From Mycobacterium sp. (GTDB taxonomy: Bacteria; Actinomycetota; Actinomycetes; Mycobacteriales; Mycobacteriaceae): DNA of 49,285 bases. Under the pieces are notes generated by a model. It saw nothing but the letters and a program-made list of their open reading frames with translations, made no database searches and had not been told where the DNA came from. The position numbers were made by a program, and so were the translations under genes. The stretch spans positions 1-49,285 of the forward strand of contig NZ_JAOPWB010000179.1 of assembly GCF_025965855.1 (NCBI RefSeq). The letters are read 5' to 3'. Below are positions 33,355 through 41,365 of the stretch, piece after piece (within the stretch, counting starts at the first letter, position 1; every line of letters begins with the position of its first letter).

Positions 33355-34191
33355 TCACTTGACGGTGAGACCCGCGTCCACCGAGTGCGTGATACCGGTG
33401 ATGTAGCGGCCCGAGGTGCCGCACAGATAGACCATGGCTTCGGTGATGTCGCTGGGCTCGACGACCGGAACATTCGGCAACAGGTTCTGCATGGTCTCAC
33501 CGAATTCGGGGTGATCCAACGCATATTGCATGAACTGTTCGTTGACGACCATCGGAGTCATCACCCCGGTCGGATGCACGGAGTTCACCCGGATGTTCTT
33601 CTCCGCGAGGCTGTTCGCGTAGTAGCGCATCAAGCCGACGACGCCGTGTTTAGCCGCGGCGTACCCGGCCGTACCGTGACTCATGGTGCTAAATCGGGCG
33701 CCGCCGGTCTTGAGCCCGGCCGATGAGCTGGTGATGACGATGGCCCCGCCCTCAGTGTTGTCCAACAACGCAGGCAGGGCGGCTTCGATGGTGAAGTACA
33801 CGCCGTTCAGCATGACGTTCACGGCATCGATGTAGGCCGACATCTCATGCGACTGGTCACCAAGGATCGGCATGATGCCCGCATTGGCCAAGACGAAGTC
33901 CAACCGGCCGAACTCGGCCACTCCCTGTGCGACAACCGCTTTGAGCCTCTCGAAATCGCGAACATCAGCCTGCTCGGCGACGATTCGCCGACCGGTCTTC
34001 TCGACGAGGTTGACGGTCTCGTCGAGGTCCTCCCGGGTGGCCATCGGATAGGTCACGCTGTCGATCTGCTCGCAGAGGTCGACCGCGATGATGTCGGCTC
34101 CTTCCTCGGCAAACCGCACGGCATGCGAGCGGCCTTGGCCGCGTGCCGCACCGGTGATGAAGGCGACTTTTCCATCAAATCCATTGCCCAT
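33355..34191 (-). CDS. Mycofactocin-coupled SDR family oxidoreductase
   Basis: The 278-residue dehydrogenase has GAARGQGRSHAVRFAEEGADII at the N-terminus, VLANAGI and catalytic YAAAK. The insertion LCEQIDSVTYPMATREDLDETVNLVEKTGRR marks the mycofactocin-dependent SDR group. It likely oxidises an alcohol, for example a P450 product. The ATG at 34191 is taken from the family start (MGNGFDGKVAFITG); the ribosome site is poor. It is the last gene of the six-gene minus-strand operon that begins with AveC-like protein 2, 19 bp after the substrate-binding protein stop. Confidence 0.9.
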   Translation of the reverse strand: MGNGFDGKVAFITGAARGQGRSHAVRFAEEGADIIAVDLCEQIDSVTYPMATREDLDETVNLVEKTGRRIVAEQADVRDFERLKAVVAQGVAEFGRLDFVLANAGIMPILGDQSHEMSAYIDAVNVMLNGVYFTIEAALPALLDNTEGGAIVITSSSAGLKTGGARFSTMSHGTAGYAAAKHGVVGLMRYYANSLAEKNIRVNSVHPTGVMTPMVVNEQFMQYALDHPEFGETMQNLLPNVPVVEPSDITEAMVYLCGTSGRYITGITHSVDAGLTVK

Positions 34192-34210
34192 GTTCAGGTC
34201 TCGCTTTCTC

Positions 34211-35329
34211 TCAGCTTCGGAATCGTGCGACAAGTCGGGTGGCGCTCGCGTCTTCATTGATCTCGCGGAGCACCAGGTAGTTGACGCCGTGCCAGGCGCG
34301 TCTGTTGTACTGGCCCAACGAGATACGGGTGCCCGGACCGCCGGTGCACGCTGGCACGGCTTTGACCTTTTCGAGGCCCTTCATCACCCCGAACGGGGTC
34401 AGCGTCTGCGCGTGGCCGATGCCACGCGCCAGCGCGTCTGCGCCGTCGAACGCCAGGGTCGGGACGCAGTTCTCCTGGCGGTATCCGAAGCGGGCCTCGA
34501 AACGCTCCTGGAGCGCCTGGCCGGTCTTGTTCGCTTCGTCGTACTGATCGACGCCGATCCACCCCTGCAGGCCCTTCATCCACTCTGGGATCACATAGCA
34601 GTTGATGAACGCCGTGCACATGTACCGCGGGGGGTTGTAGTCGGCGGCGCGAAACGCCAAGTTCATCTCGATGCCAGGAAGTCCGAAGCCGAAGTACGCC
34701 ACTGCATCTGGATTGCGCGCCTGCAGCCGTGCAACCGTCTTCGCCAGGTCGCGGTCGGCTTGACCAACGCCTTCGCTGTGGACGATCTCGAGGCCCTCAC
34801 GCCGGCAGGCGTCGGTGAAGAACTCGGTGTACTCGAGTCCCGTCGCGGCACGCTCGTAGACGACGCCGACTGTCTTCAATCCACGGTCGGCGATGGCCTC
34901 GGCAATAAGGTAGCCCTCTTCGGGCAGACTGCCATTGCCGAATCCGAACATGTACTCGTCGTACTGCCGATCCGTTCCGCTCCACGTCAGGGTGGGTACC
35001 TTGCGTGAGGCATTGGCCATGTGTTCCTTCACGGCGAGGGAATTGTCGCTGATCAGTGGCCCGATGATGCCGACGCAGCCGGCGTCGGCGAGATCCTGCC
35101 AGGCAAGCACCACGTCGTGGGCATCGCCGCGCGGCAGCCCTTCGACGTCTTTGATGATCAACCGCACCGGGCGGTCGATAGTGCCGCTCGCGGTGGCCTC
35201 ATCGAATGCCAGCCGAGTCGCGTCAAGGAACGTCTGTTTGACGTCTTCGATCGGAAAGTCAAGACAGATACCGACTTTCACCGAAGGAGCGCCTTCTGGA
35301 ATACCGCCGTTGATGTCGCGGCCGGTCAC
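34211..35329 (-). CDS. Type I periplasmic-binding-fold protein without signal peptide
   Basis: The 372-residue protein has the branched-chain amino-acid/amide-binding (Peripla_BP_6) fold: VKVGICLDFP, GCVGIIGPLISDNSLAVKEHMANAS, KTVGVVYERAATGLEYTEFF and PTLAFDGADALARGI. These proteins usually start with a Sec or lipoprotein signal and feed an ABC importer. Here the N-terminus MTGRDINGGIPEGAPSVKVG is polar, with no hydrophobic core or lipobox, and no permease or ATPase gene is near. A cytosolic ligand-sensing or carrier role, as for AmiC, is possible. The GTG start overlaps the upstream stop (GTGA). Confidence 0.8.
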   Translation of the reverse strand: MTGRDINGGIPEGAPSVKVGICLDFPIEDVKQTFLDATRLAFDEATASGTIDRPVRLIIKDVEGLPRGDAHDVVLAWQDLADAGCVGIIGPLISDNSLAVKEHMANASRKVPTLTWSGTDRQYDEYMFGFGNGSLPEEGYLIAEAIADRGLKTVGVVYERAATGLEYTEFFTDACRREGLEIVHSEGVGQADRDLAKTVARLQARNPDAVAYFGFGLPGIEMNLAFRAADYNPPRYMCTAFINCYVIPEWMKGLQGWIGVDQYDEANKTGQALQERFEARFGYRQENCVPTLAFDGADALARGIGHAQTLTPFGVMKGLEKVKAVPACTGGPGTRISLGQYNRRAWHGVNYLVLREINEDASATRLVARFRS

Positions 35330-36411
35330 AACGAATCTCCTTGCTTGTTGGTTCGTACACCCTGCGGGGTGACCACGAGGTCCAGTGCACTATGGACGGT
35401 CGGCGTGGCGTTGCAGACTGCTTTGATCGCATTGAGCGCCCGGGTCGCCGTTGCATCGCCGCCAGGAAGCTCCCCGCCGTCCAACTCGAGCTGCACCGAG
35501 ACGCTAGGGGTGCCGTCGATGTCGACATGGGTGAAACGGCGTCCCTTCGATCCCGTGGGTCGCACGGGTGACCAGGCGTCGCCCGGCTCGTCGGGCATGG
35601 TGTAGACCCACGACATTCGCAGCCGCGGCTCACCGTCCACGATGCCGTCGAACCGTAACCGCACCGCCGCGACCGTGCCTTGCGGAATGGCGCCCGCCTC
35701 GAACTCGTAGTCCCTGTTGGCCGGCGTAAGGTCCTGATACGCGTTGATGGACTCCAATTCCCAGCTGTAGCCGTCGGCCAGCATCTGCAGAGCGCCCTCG
35801 AAGTGCATGGTCCAGACGTCAGCGGGCAGGTCGGTGGTCGGGCCCTGCGGCACGGTGCCAAAACCGAGTGCCATGAACGACAACGGGTCTGAATAGGTGC
35901 CCTGTAGCACGCGTTCAGCTACCCGAACGGTGCGCGGAGCATCGCACAGCGAGCCGAGGTACACCGGCAGCGCATCTGTAGTGAACCCTGGCGCGATTCC
36001 AGTCCCCATGAAGGCAGATTGCCCAGCAGCGCAAGCCGTCTCGAGCTTTGCAAGCATGTCCGGGGGCAGCGACTTCGGATAAACCAACCGAATGAACGTG
36101 GTGGTGACGACGCTTTTGCCGGATTCGAGCAGCCGGCACATCTCGTCGATGACATCGTCGACTTCACGGCCGAATTCGGTCGCCATATAGGTCACGCAGT
36201 CGGCGTCGAGGGTGCAGAACTCGTCAAAGCTGCCGATGGCGCGCACCCCGACCGGGTCGACGCCGACGATCTCCCCGGAGTCCTTCCCGATTTTCTCTGG
36301 GCTGTGCACGAGGTGGCCGACCAACTCGACATCGGGCCGTTGCAGCAGTTGACGCAGGACCAGTGTGCCGGTGTGGCCGGTGCCGTAGTGGGCGACCCGG
36401 TAGCGACTCAT
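35326..36411 (-). CDS. DapB-like NAD(P)-dependent dehydrogenase 1
   Basis: The 361-residue protein has an N-terminal Rossmann fold with YGTGHTG at about residues 9-15, as in dihydrodipicolinate reductase and the related 2,4-diaminopentanoate/amine dehydrogenase family. The C-terminal half is not that of true DapB (which is about 250 residues), so lysine synthesis is unlikely. The ATG at 36411 overlaps the stop of the next upstream paralogue (ATGA), and its own stop overlaps the binding protein. The order of two DapB-like proteins plus a binding-fold protein suggests a joint role on an unknown ligand. Confidence 0.78.
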   Translation of the reverse strand: MSRYRVAHYGTGHTGTLVLRQLLQRPDVELVGHLVHSPEKIGKDSGEIVGVDPVGVRAIGSFDEFCTLDADCVTYMATEFGREVDDVIDEMCRLLESGKSVVTTTFIRLVYPKSLPPDMLAKLETACAAGQSAFMGTGIAPGFTTDALPVYLGSLCDAPRTVRVAERVLQGTYSDPLSFMALGFGTVPQGPTTDLPADVWTMHFEGALQMLADGYSWELESINAYQDLTPANRDYEFEAGAIPQGTVAAVRLRFDGIVDGEPRLRMSWVYTMPDEPGDAWSPVRPTGSKGRRFTHVDIDGTPSVSVQLELDGGELPGGDATATRALNAIKAVCNATPTVHSALDLVVTPQGVRTNKQGDSL

Positions 36412-37514
36412 GCCGGGTTCCCGCTGGTTGCGCGAGCGCCGACGGCCTGTCTCGTTACGACGTCCCGGCTTGCGATCGGTCCGTGGATACCGGGCTCGGC
36501 CGCGACGAGATGCGGAATCGCGTTCACCGCAGCCATTCCCGTGAGTGCGATCGCGGAGTTGAGGTTCTTCTCCCCGTCCTGGGCATCGAAGCACAGCTGC
36601 ATGCGCATGTTGGGGCGACCGGCCACTCGATACACCACCGCGCTGGCCGCCTCGGCAACCGGACGCGGCCAGGAGTCCGGCCACGGCGTACTGGACACCG
36701 TCGCGAAATACTGCACCGAGACCACTGCTTTACCGTCGACCTTGCCGGCGAGTTGCCACCGGTGGGCGCAGATCGTCCCGGCAGCAAGCACGCCGACATT
36801 TGTGTTCAGATCCGTGGGGGCCTTGAGCGTCTCCCAATCGAGATCGATGTCGTCCAGCTCGTAGCCCAGGATCTCGGCGATGTAGCGCACCACGGTCTCC
36901 CAATCGTGGTTCACCTTGCCCGAGGCGATGCGCGCGGGCACATGGCCGTCCGGCTTGCCGAAGCCCATGGATTCGTGCAGCACCTCCCAGATCGGGTAGG
37001 TCTCGTCGAGGCCCAGTGCATACTCATCCATCCGGTAGCTGTCGACCTGACCGGCGCCTGCCAGCAGCGCGGTCGGAATGTTCAGGCTGGCGACGCCGGG
37101 TTCGCTGCCGGTGGCGTAGAAGCTGGATTGCCCTTCCCGACAAGCGCTTTCGATGGTGTCCCGCCAACTCTGCGGTGCCGCGGGGGAGTAGATCATCGGG
37201 ATGGTGGAGATGGTGATGACGTTAATCCCCGCCCGAAGTAGTCGCGCCATGTCCTCGATGGCGTGCTCTTCGCGACGGACGGCGGTGCCGCAGTAGCAGA
37301 AGCAGTCCGGTTTAGCGGCGATGATCGCGTCGACGTCGTCGGTGGCGAGCAGCCCGATGTCGGGGAGTCCGCTCAACGATCCAGCGTCGACGCCGACCTT
37401 CGCCGGTGTCGTCACCAGCACGGCGATGAGGTCGAGAGCCGGGTCGTTGATGATGCCGCGCAACGCTTCCCGGCCCGTCAAACCTGTTCCGCCATGGGCT
37501 ACCCGATAGGTCAC
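36408..37514 (-). CDS. DapB-like NAD(P)-dependent dehydrogenase 2
   Basis: The 368-residue paralogue of the preceding entry has a Rossmann motif GGTGLTG at residues 8-14 and a similar plan (CFCYCGTAVRREEHAIEDM, ATGSEPGVASLNIPTALL). The GTG at 37514 is preferred: it gives MTYRVAHGG, aligned with MSRYRVAHYG of the partner, and has AAAGAG 5 nt before. An ATG at 37547 is a longer alternative. It overlaps its partner by 4 bp; the pair may form a heterodimer. Substrate unknown. Confidence 0.78.
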   Translation of the reverse strand: MTYRVAHGGTGLTGREALRGIINDPALDLIAVLVTTPAKVGVDAGSLSGLPDIGLLATDDVDAIIAAKPDCFCYCGTAVRREEHAIEDMARLLRAGINVITISTIPMIYSPAAPQSWRDTIESACREGQSSFYATGSEPGVASLNIPTALLAGAGQVDSYRMDEYALGLDETYPIWEVLHESMGFGKPDGHVPARIASGKVNHDWETVVRYIAEILGYELDDIDLDWETLKAPTDLNTNVGVLAAGTICAHRWQLAGKVDGKAVVSVQYFATVSSTPWPDSWPRPVAEAASAVVYRVAGRPNMRMQLCFDAQDGEKNLNSAIALTGMAAVNAIPHLVAAEPGIHGPIASRDVVTRQAVGARATSGNPA

Positions 37515-37581
37515 CTGGTCTCTTTCGCCTCGTCGATCAGTCGTCATTCGGTCACCGGTGGGCGTGTGCCCGGTCCGTCGG

Positions 37582-38769
37582 CTAGGTGGACAATCCTTCG
37601 GTGACGAGGGTCGTGACGCCCGGGCCCGTGACGGACTCGATCCCCTTTACCTTGGACAGCAGCTTGACAATGGCCTCGCCCGCCGACGCCATGTACTTCA
37701 CACCGCACAACTCGGCGTAGTTGACCAATGACAGCTCATCGATCACACCGAGATCCAGGTAGGGTTGAAGACGCTCCAGCACCTGTGTTGAGGTCCCGAC
37801 GAACTGCACTTTGTCGATCGCCTCACGCGGGGTTCTCGCGCATACGTCGAGGGCCTCCTCGCGAGAGATCCACGGCGGGATGCAATCTCGGGAGAACATC
37901 CAGTTCTCACCGTAGGGATGGGTGAGACCCCACCGCGTGTAGGTGGCGCTGGTCGGCGTCGCCAGCATGGTGTTCCACAGGACGAACGGATGTTCCCGTA
38001 ACTCGGCGAGATTCGCTTCGTACTCGTCGAGCACAGTGATCATCGTGACCGAAATCTTAATGCTCCCAGGGTCCCGGCCAGCGCGCTCGGCGTGCTCGCG
38101 AACCGTGGCAACGTCCTCGGCGAACCGTTCGGGGCTGTCCTCGCTGGCGCCGGGAATGTAGGTGAACCAACCGTCGGCGTACTTGCCGATCAACTCGAGT
38201 ACCTCAGGTCCGCCGCCTGCCACGTAGACCGGCGGAGGGGTGTCGCCATGCGGATGAACCGCGACGATTGCGTCTTTATGCTTCCATGCGATTCCTTCAT
38301 CGTTGACGGGAGCGGTTGTGCGAAGGAACTTCTGCACCATACGAAGCGAATCCGACAGCTTTTCGTTTGCGCCCTTCCGCGCGATCCCGTAGGGCTTCAT
38401 CTGCTTGTTCTCGCCATTAGCCAAGAGCAGGCGAACCCGGCCCTTGGTGGCGTGGTCCAGTGTCAGCAAGCTCTGGGCGATGACCGACGGCGGACGTCGG
38501 ACTGCGTCGATCACCCCGTAGTGGAACTTGATGGTGCTGGTCTGCGTGGCTGCCGCCGCGATGATTGGCCCGGTGTCCATGAACGCATCGAAGGTGGGCA
38601 GCAGTGTGGCGACATCGGTGATGTCGGGTGTCCATAGTGAACTGGGATGAGTGAAGCAGAGTTGGTCACCGTAAATGATGAAGTCCATGCCTGCCGCCTC
38701 GGCCCCGGCAGCCGCGCCGGTTGCGAGTTCAAAGGGCGGGAAATGGATCCCGTAGACGCCGATCTCCAT
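37582..38769 (-). CDS. LLM-class (F420/FMN-dependent) oxidoreductase
   Basis: The 395-residue luciferase-like TIM barrel starts MEIGVYGIHFPPFELATGAAAGAEAAGMDFIIYGDQL. It has KGRVRLLLANGENKQMKPYG and PPVYVAGGGPEVLELIGKYADGWFTY, typical of F420-dependent methylene-H4MPT-reductase-like enzymes in mycobacteria. It may oxidise alcohols or reduce or mono-oxygenate a ring. Its ATG overlaps the AveC2 stop by one base (TAATG), so the two are translated together. The following 67-bp gap to the DapB pair shows no promoter. Confidence 0.87.
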   Translation of the reverse strand: MEIGVYGIHFPPFELATGAAAGAEAAGMDFIIYGDQLCFTHPSSLWTPDITDVATLLPTFDAFMDTGPIIAAAATQTSTIKFHYGVIDAVRRPPSVIAQSLLTLDHATKGRVRLLLANGENKQMKPYGIARKGANEKLSDSLRMVQKFLRTTAPVNDEGIAWKHKDAIVAVHPHGDTPPPVYVAGGGPEVLELIGKYADGWFTYIPGASEDSPERFAEDVATVREHAERAGRDPGSIKISVTMITVLDEYEANLAELREHPFVLWNTMLATPTSATYTRWGLTHPYGENWMFSRDCIPPWISREEALDVCARTPREAIDKVQFVGTSTQVLERLQPYLDLGVIDELSLVNYAELCGVKYMASAGEAIVKLLSKVKGIESVTGPGVTTLVTEGLST

Positions 38770-39713
38770 TACGTCGCCAAGGATGGCGCGCGGTCGGTCA
38801 GTGAGCCCGCGGACGCCAACGAGGGAGCGATCAGGAAGCGATCAGTGCGCTTTGCCCACCACGACGTGAGCGCAACGCAACCAATCAGTAAGCCCCACAT
38901 GATGATTGCGCCAAGGGCACCGTTGGACTGTGGGGCGCCGGATTCCGGCTGCATGGCGATCTTGCCCGGGTAGGGGACCAGGACTCCGGTTTGGGTCAAC
39001 ATTCCGGCGTACTTGGTGATGGCGTGCGGCAGGTAGGTGGCGGCGTACACCACGTTGCACAGCACGATGTAGGCGATGGCCTGCAGGCCCAGGCGGACGC
39101 CCGGTGATGGCGTCTTCGACTTCGCCCAGACGTCTACGACCGAGTCGCCGCCTGGTGTGGTGTTTCCGACGACGACGGCGGCGAAGACGATGAACGCGGC
39201 CATTGCCAATGGGATGTAGGCCGGGAGCAGGCCCATGCCATTGCTGATCGCGAGACCGGGTACCACGCGGGAGAACGTCCAGAGATGCAGGTACTGCGCT
39301 TGAAGGCCTTCGATCGACAGGTCCCAGATGATCCCAACGGCCAGTCCGCAAGACACAAAGGTGCTCACTCGATTGGTGCCGAACCGCTTGATGATCAGTT
39401 TGGCGATTCCTACCGCGATGAGCGCAGGCAGCAGGAAGTACATGATGTAGCCCGGTGGCGCGATGACCGGCAGTTGTCCCTGGGTCATGCCGATCGGCCC
39501 GATTGCCGGGAGCCGGTGGAAGTCGGGGTGAAACTGCGCGTACATGGCGTTGTCGAACGGCGCCTCGATCCACGACATCGCGAAGATTCCGAGTACGAAC
39601 CACAGGCCGGGGAGGATGCGTCCGCGCTTGTAGCTCAGGTATGTAAACGTGCCGAGCATGGAGAAGAACACCAGCCAGCACAGTGTCTCGAATACGACGA
39701 CGCCCCAGTACAT
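38769..39713 (-). CDS. AveC-like (spirocyclase family) membrane protein 2
   Basis: The 314-residue protein has about seven membrane segments, starting MYWGVVVFETLCWLVFFSMLGTFTYL. It shares polar membrane motifs with the 29.6-kb protein: SWIEAPFDNAMYA and IIWDLSIEGLQA. It is the first gene of a six-gene operon (LLM, two DapB-like, binding-fold protein, SDR). The ATG at 39713 follows GAAGAGGAG; an upstream ATG at 39740 lies near the predicted transcription start (about 39743) and is rejected. The promoter at 39750-39779 carries the GTCAAG-type operator. Confidence 0.75.
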   Translation of the reverse strand: MYWGVVVFETLCWLVFFSMLGTFTYLSYKRGRILPGLWFVLGIFAMSWIEAPFDNAMYAQFHPDFHRLPAIGPIGMTQGQLPVIAPPGYIMYFLLPALIAVGIAKLIIKRFGTNRVSTFVSCGLAVGIIWDLSIEGLQAQYLHLWTFSRVVPGLAISNGMGLLPAYIPLAMAAFIVFAAVVVGNTTPGGDSVVDVWAKSKTPSPGVRLGLQAIAYIVLCNVVYAATYLPHAITKYAGMLTQTGVLVPYPGKIAMQPESGAPQSNGALGAIIMWGLLIGCVALTSWWAKRTDRFLIAPSLASAGSLTDRAPSLAT

Positions 39714-39749
39714 GACCGCTCCTCTTCGATGAGTCCCCAAGCGATTCGA

Positions 39750-39792
39750 AGCGTATGACGCCGCTCAGAGCAATGTCAAGCAGCCACTTAAC
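39750..39792 (-). promoter_or_regulatory. AveC2 operon promoter with GTCAAG-type operator
   Basis: On the minus strand -35 TTGACA (39774-39779), an 18-bp spacer and -10 TACGCT (39750-39755) give a leader of about 30 nt. The sequence GTCAAGCAGCCACTTAAC at 39775-39792 matches the core of the 20-bp palindrome at 32025-32044 at 13 of 18 positions, with the -35 in the same place. It lies 35 bp downstream of the TetR stop. Confidence 0.65.
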
Positions 39793-39826
39793 TATCTCGC
39801 GGGTGCGAAGGGATAGCCCCTTGGCT

Positions 39827-40474
39827 CTAGGTTTTCGGCGGTACCCGCTGAAGCCCGTAGACGACAAAATTGGTCAATTCGTCGACGATCACGGCCTTGC
39901 TTGGCGGTTGCTCGCCTTCGCCGTAGGACTCTGGTAGCAGCACGACATTGGTGATCGCCGAGATGATGCCCATTCGCAGCACCAGGCCCGGAGTCGTCGA
40001 CGTCAGCTCACGACGGCTGAGGAACTCGCCCATCTCCGGGCCCATTCCCTGCAGGACTTCCGCGAATTGCCGGCCGATGATGGCGGTGTCGAAATCGGGC
40101 GGACGCTCGACGAGGACGTTGAGGATCGCACGAGCCAGGCCACGATGGCTGTCGATCAGGTCCACCACCTCAGCAACGAAACGGTGGACGACCTCCTGGT
40201 GCGGCTGAGCCCGCAAGGTGTCGTTGCGGCGCCAATCGTCGGCGAAACGTTGAAGTGTGGCGAACAACGGATTAACCACCGACGCGAGCATCAACTCCGA
40301 CTTCGAGTTGAAGTATCGAAAGATCAGATTCTCTGACACGCCGGCGTTTTGGGCGATGTCCTTTGTCGTGGTGCCCCGGTAGCCCCGTTCGGCGAAGAGT
40401 TGCTGCGCAGAATCGAGCAGATGCTGCTGCGCCGTCCCGCGCTTGACACGAACCTTCGCCGCGGGTTGCTGCAT
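39827..40474 (-). CDS. TetR/AcrR family transcriptional regulator
   Basis: The 215-residue repressor has N-terminal HTH TTTKDIAQNAGVSENLIFRYFNSKSEL (about 36-62); the C-terminal ligand domain is not diagnostic. It lies between the long dioxygenase/beta-oxidation run (35 bp after the thioesterase stop) and the AveC2 operon promoter. It is the nearest candidate to bind the GTCAAG-type operators at 39.78 and 32.03 kb; this is inference from position. No operator-like palindrome is seen directly upstream, so it may be expressed from the upstream operon. Confidence 0.92.
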   Translation of the reverse strand: MQQPAAKVRVKRGTAQQHLLDSAQQLFAERGYRGTTTKDIAQNAGVSENLIFRYFNSKSELMLASVVNPLFATLQRFADDWRRNDTLRAQPHQEVVHRFVAEVVDLIDSHRGLARAILNVLVERPPDFDTAIIGRQFAEVLQGMGPEMGEFLSRRELTSTTPGLVLRMGIISAITNVVLLPESYGEGEQPPSKAVIVDELTNFVVYGLQRVPPKT

Positions 40475-40509
40475 CCGGACAGCATATTCGGTTGATCGCC
40501 AACCGCCGA

Positions 40510-41358
40510 TCAGCCCGACACTATCGACGGTGGTGGCGTGAATCCCGGGTTCGCCAACGCCGTTGCCATACCGCTGCCGATAGGTCCCTTTTCGTCGAAC
40601 AGCGTCGCCACGCCGGTGGCGACCCCTGCATGGCTGTAGTGCGTCACCGACGCCAATCCGATGTAGACGCCTTCCGGCAAGCGACTGAGCGTGATCGTGT
40701 AGTCGGCGTTGATGAACTGCAATCCCTCAGTGCTCCAATGGGTTAACGAACTTGTGACGTCCCCGGCCATGACGGCGCGAGTAAAGGGCGACAGTGGCTC
40801 GTCGTCGACGAGCAGCTTGGTCTCCCGCAGCCAGACGAACTTCTGCCCATGGTGGCGCCACTCGGTGACGCCGACACCCGGACTGCCCGCGACTGGGTCG
40901 CGGCCGAACGAGTGCAACACCATCGGCACATCATCAGCCAACACATCGGGCTCCGCCGGTACTGCGGGCATGGTGACCGGCGACGTCCACACCGCATCCA
41001 CGGCATGCTCGCTACGGCGAAGGAACAACGCACTGGCCCGAGCCACCGTCACGTCGTTCTGAGTCATGACCGCGTCGACCACTCGAAGTCGCCGGCCGTC
41101 GCGCACAACCGAAGAGTGCATCTGCACGGGTTGCAGCGCCACTGGCCTCAGCAGATCCACCGTCAGCCGGGCGGGCTGTAGATCGACGTCGTCGACTTCC
41201 TGCTCGACCGCGCGCGCCAGCAACCCGCCGATGTAGTTACCGCTGATCGACGGACCCCACGGCCCTCTCGTAAAACGGGTTGGTACGTAACCTTTCCCGT
41301 CGGTGACGAAGAAGCACGTCGGCACGGGGCGGGCCGATTTCGCCGAGGAGTCTTCCAC
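40510..41358 (-). CDS. Acyl-CoA thioesterase, TesB-like double hotdog
   Basis: The 282-residue protein shows two hotdog halves. The first has FVTDGKGYVPTRFTRGPWGPSISGNYIGGLLARAVEQ. The second has LSPFTRAVMAGDVTSSLTHWSTEGLQFINADYTITLSRLPEGVYIGL, the typical C-terminal half of actinobacterial acyl-CoA thioesterases. It hydrolyses acyl-CoA to free acid, perhaps to recover CoA from dead-end intermediates. The GTG at 41358 is 7 bp after the hydrolase stop. Its last codons contain a 19-bp sequence found also at 29560-29578. Confidence 0.87.
   Translation of the reverse strand: MEDSSAKSARPVPTCFFVTDGKGYVPTRFTRGPWGPSISGNYIGGLLARAVEQEVDDVDLQPARLTVDLLRPVALQPVQMHSSVVRDGRRLRVVDAVMTQNDVTVARASALFLRRSEHAVDAVWTSPVTMPAVPAEPDVLADDVPMVLHSFGRDPVAGSPGVGVTEWRHHGQKFVWLRETKLLVDDEPLSPFTRAVMAGDVTSSLTHWSTEGLQFINADYTITLSRLPEGVYIGLASVTHYSHAGVATGVATLFDEKGPIGSGMATALANPGFTPPPSIVSG
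40519..40537. repeat. 19-bp sequence shared with 29560-29578
   Basis: This copy is coding: on the minus strand it encodes the PPPSIV end of the thioesterase. The other copy is intergenic at 29.56 kb, suggesting it is the derived remnant. Confidence 0.5.
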
Positions 41359-41365
41359 CTGATCT

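Noticed and set aside
35326..37514. DapB-like genes as lysine biosynthesis dapB
   Set aside because: They are over 100 residues longer than DapB, occur as a pair, and sit in a catabolic operon without other lysine genes.
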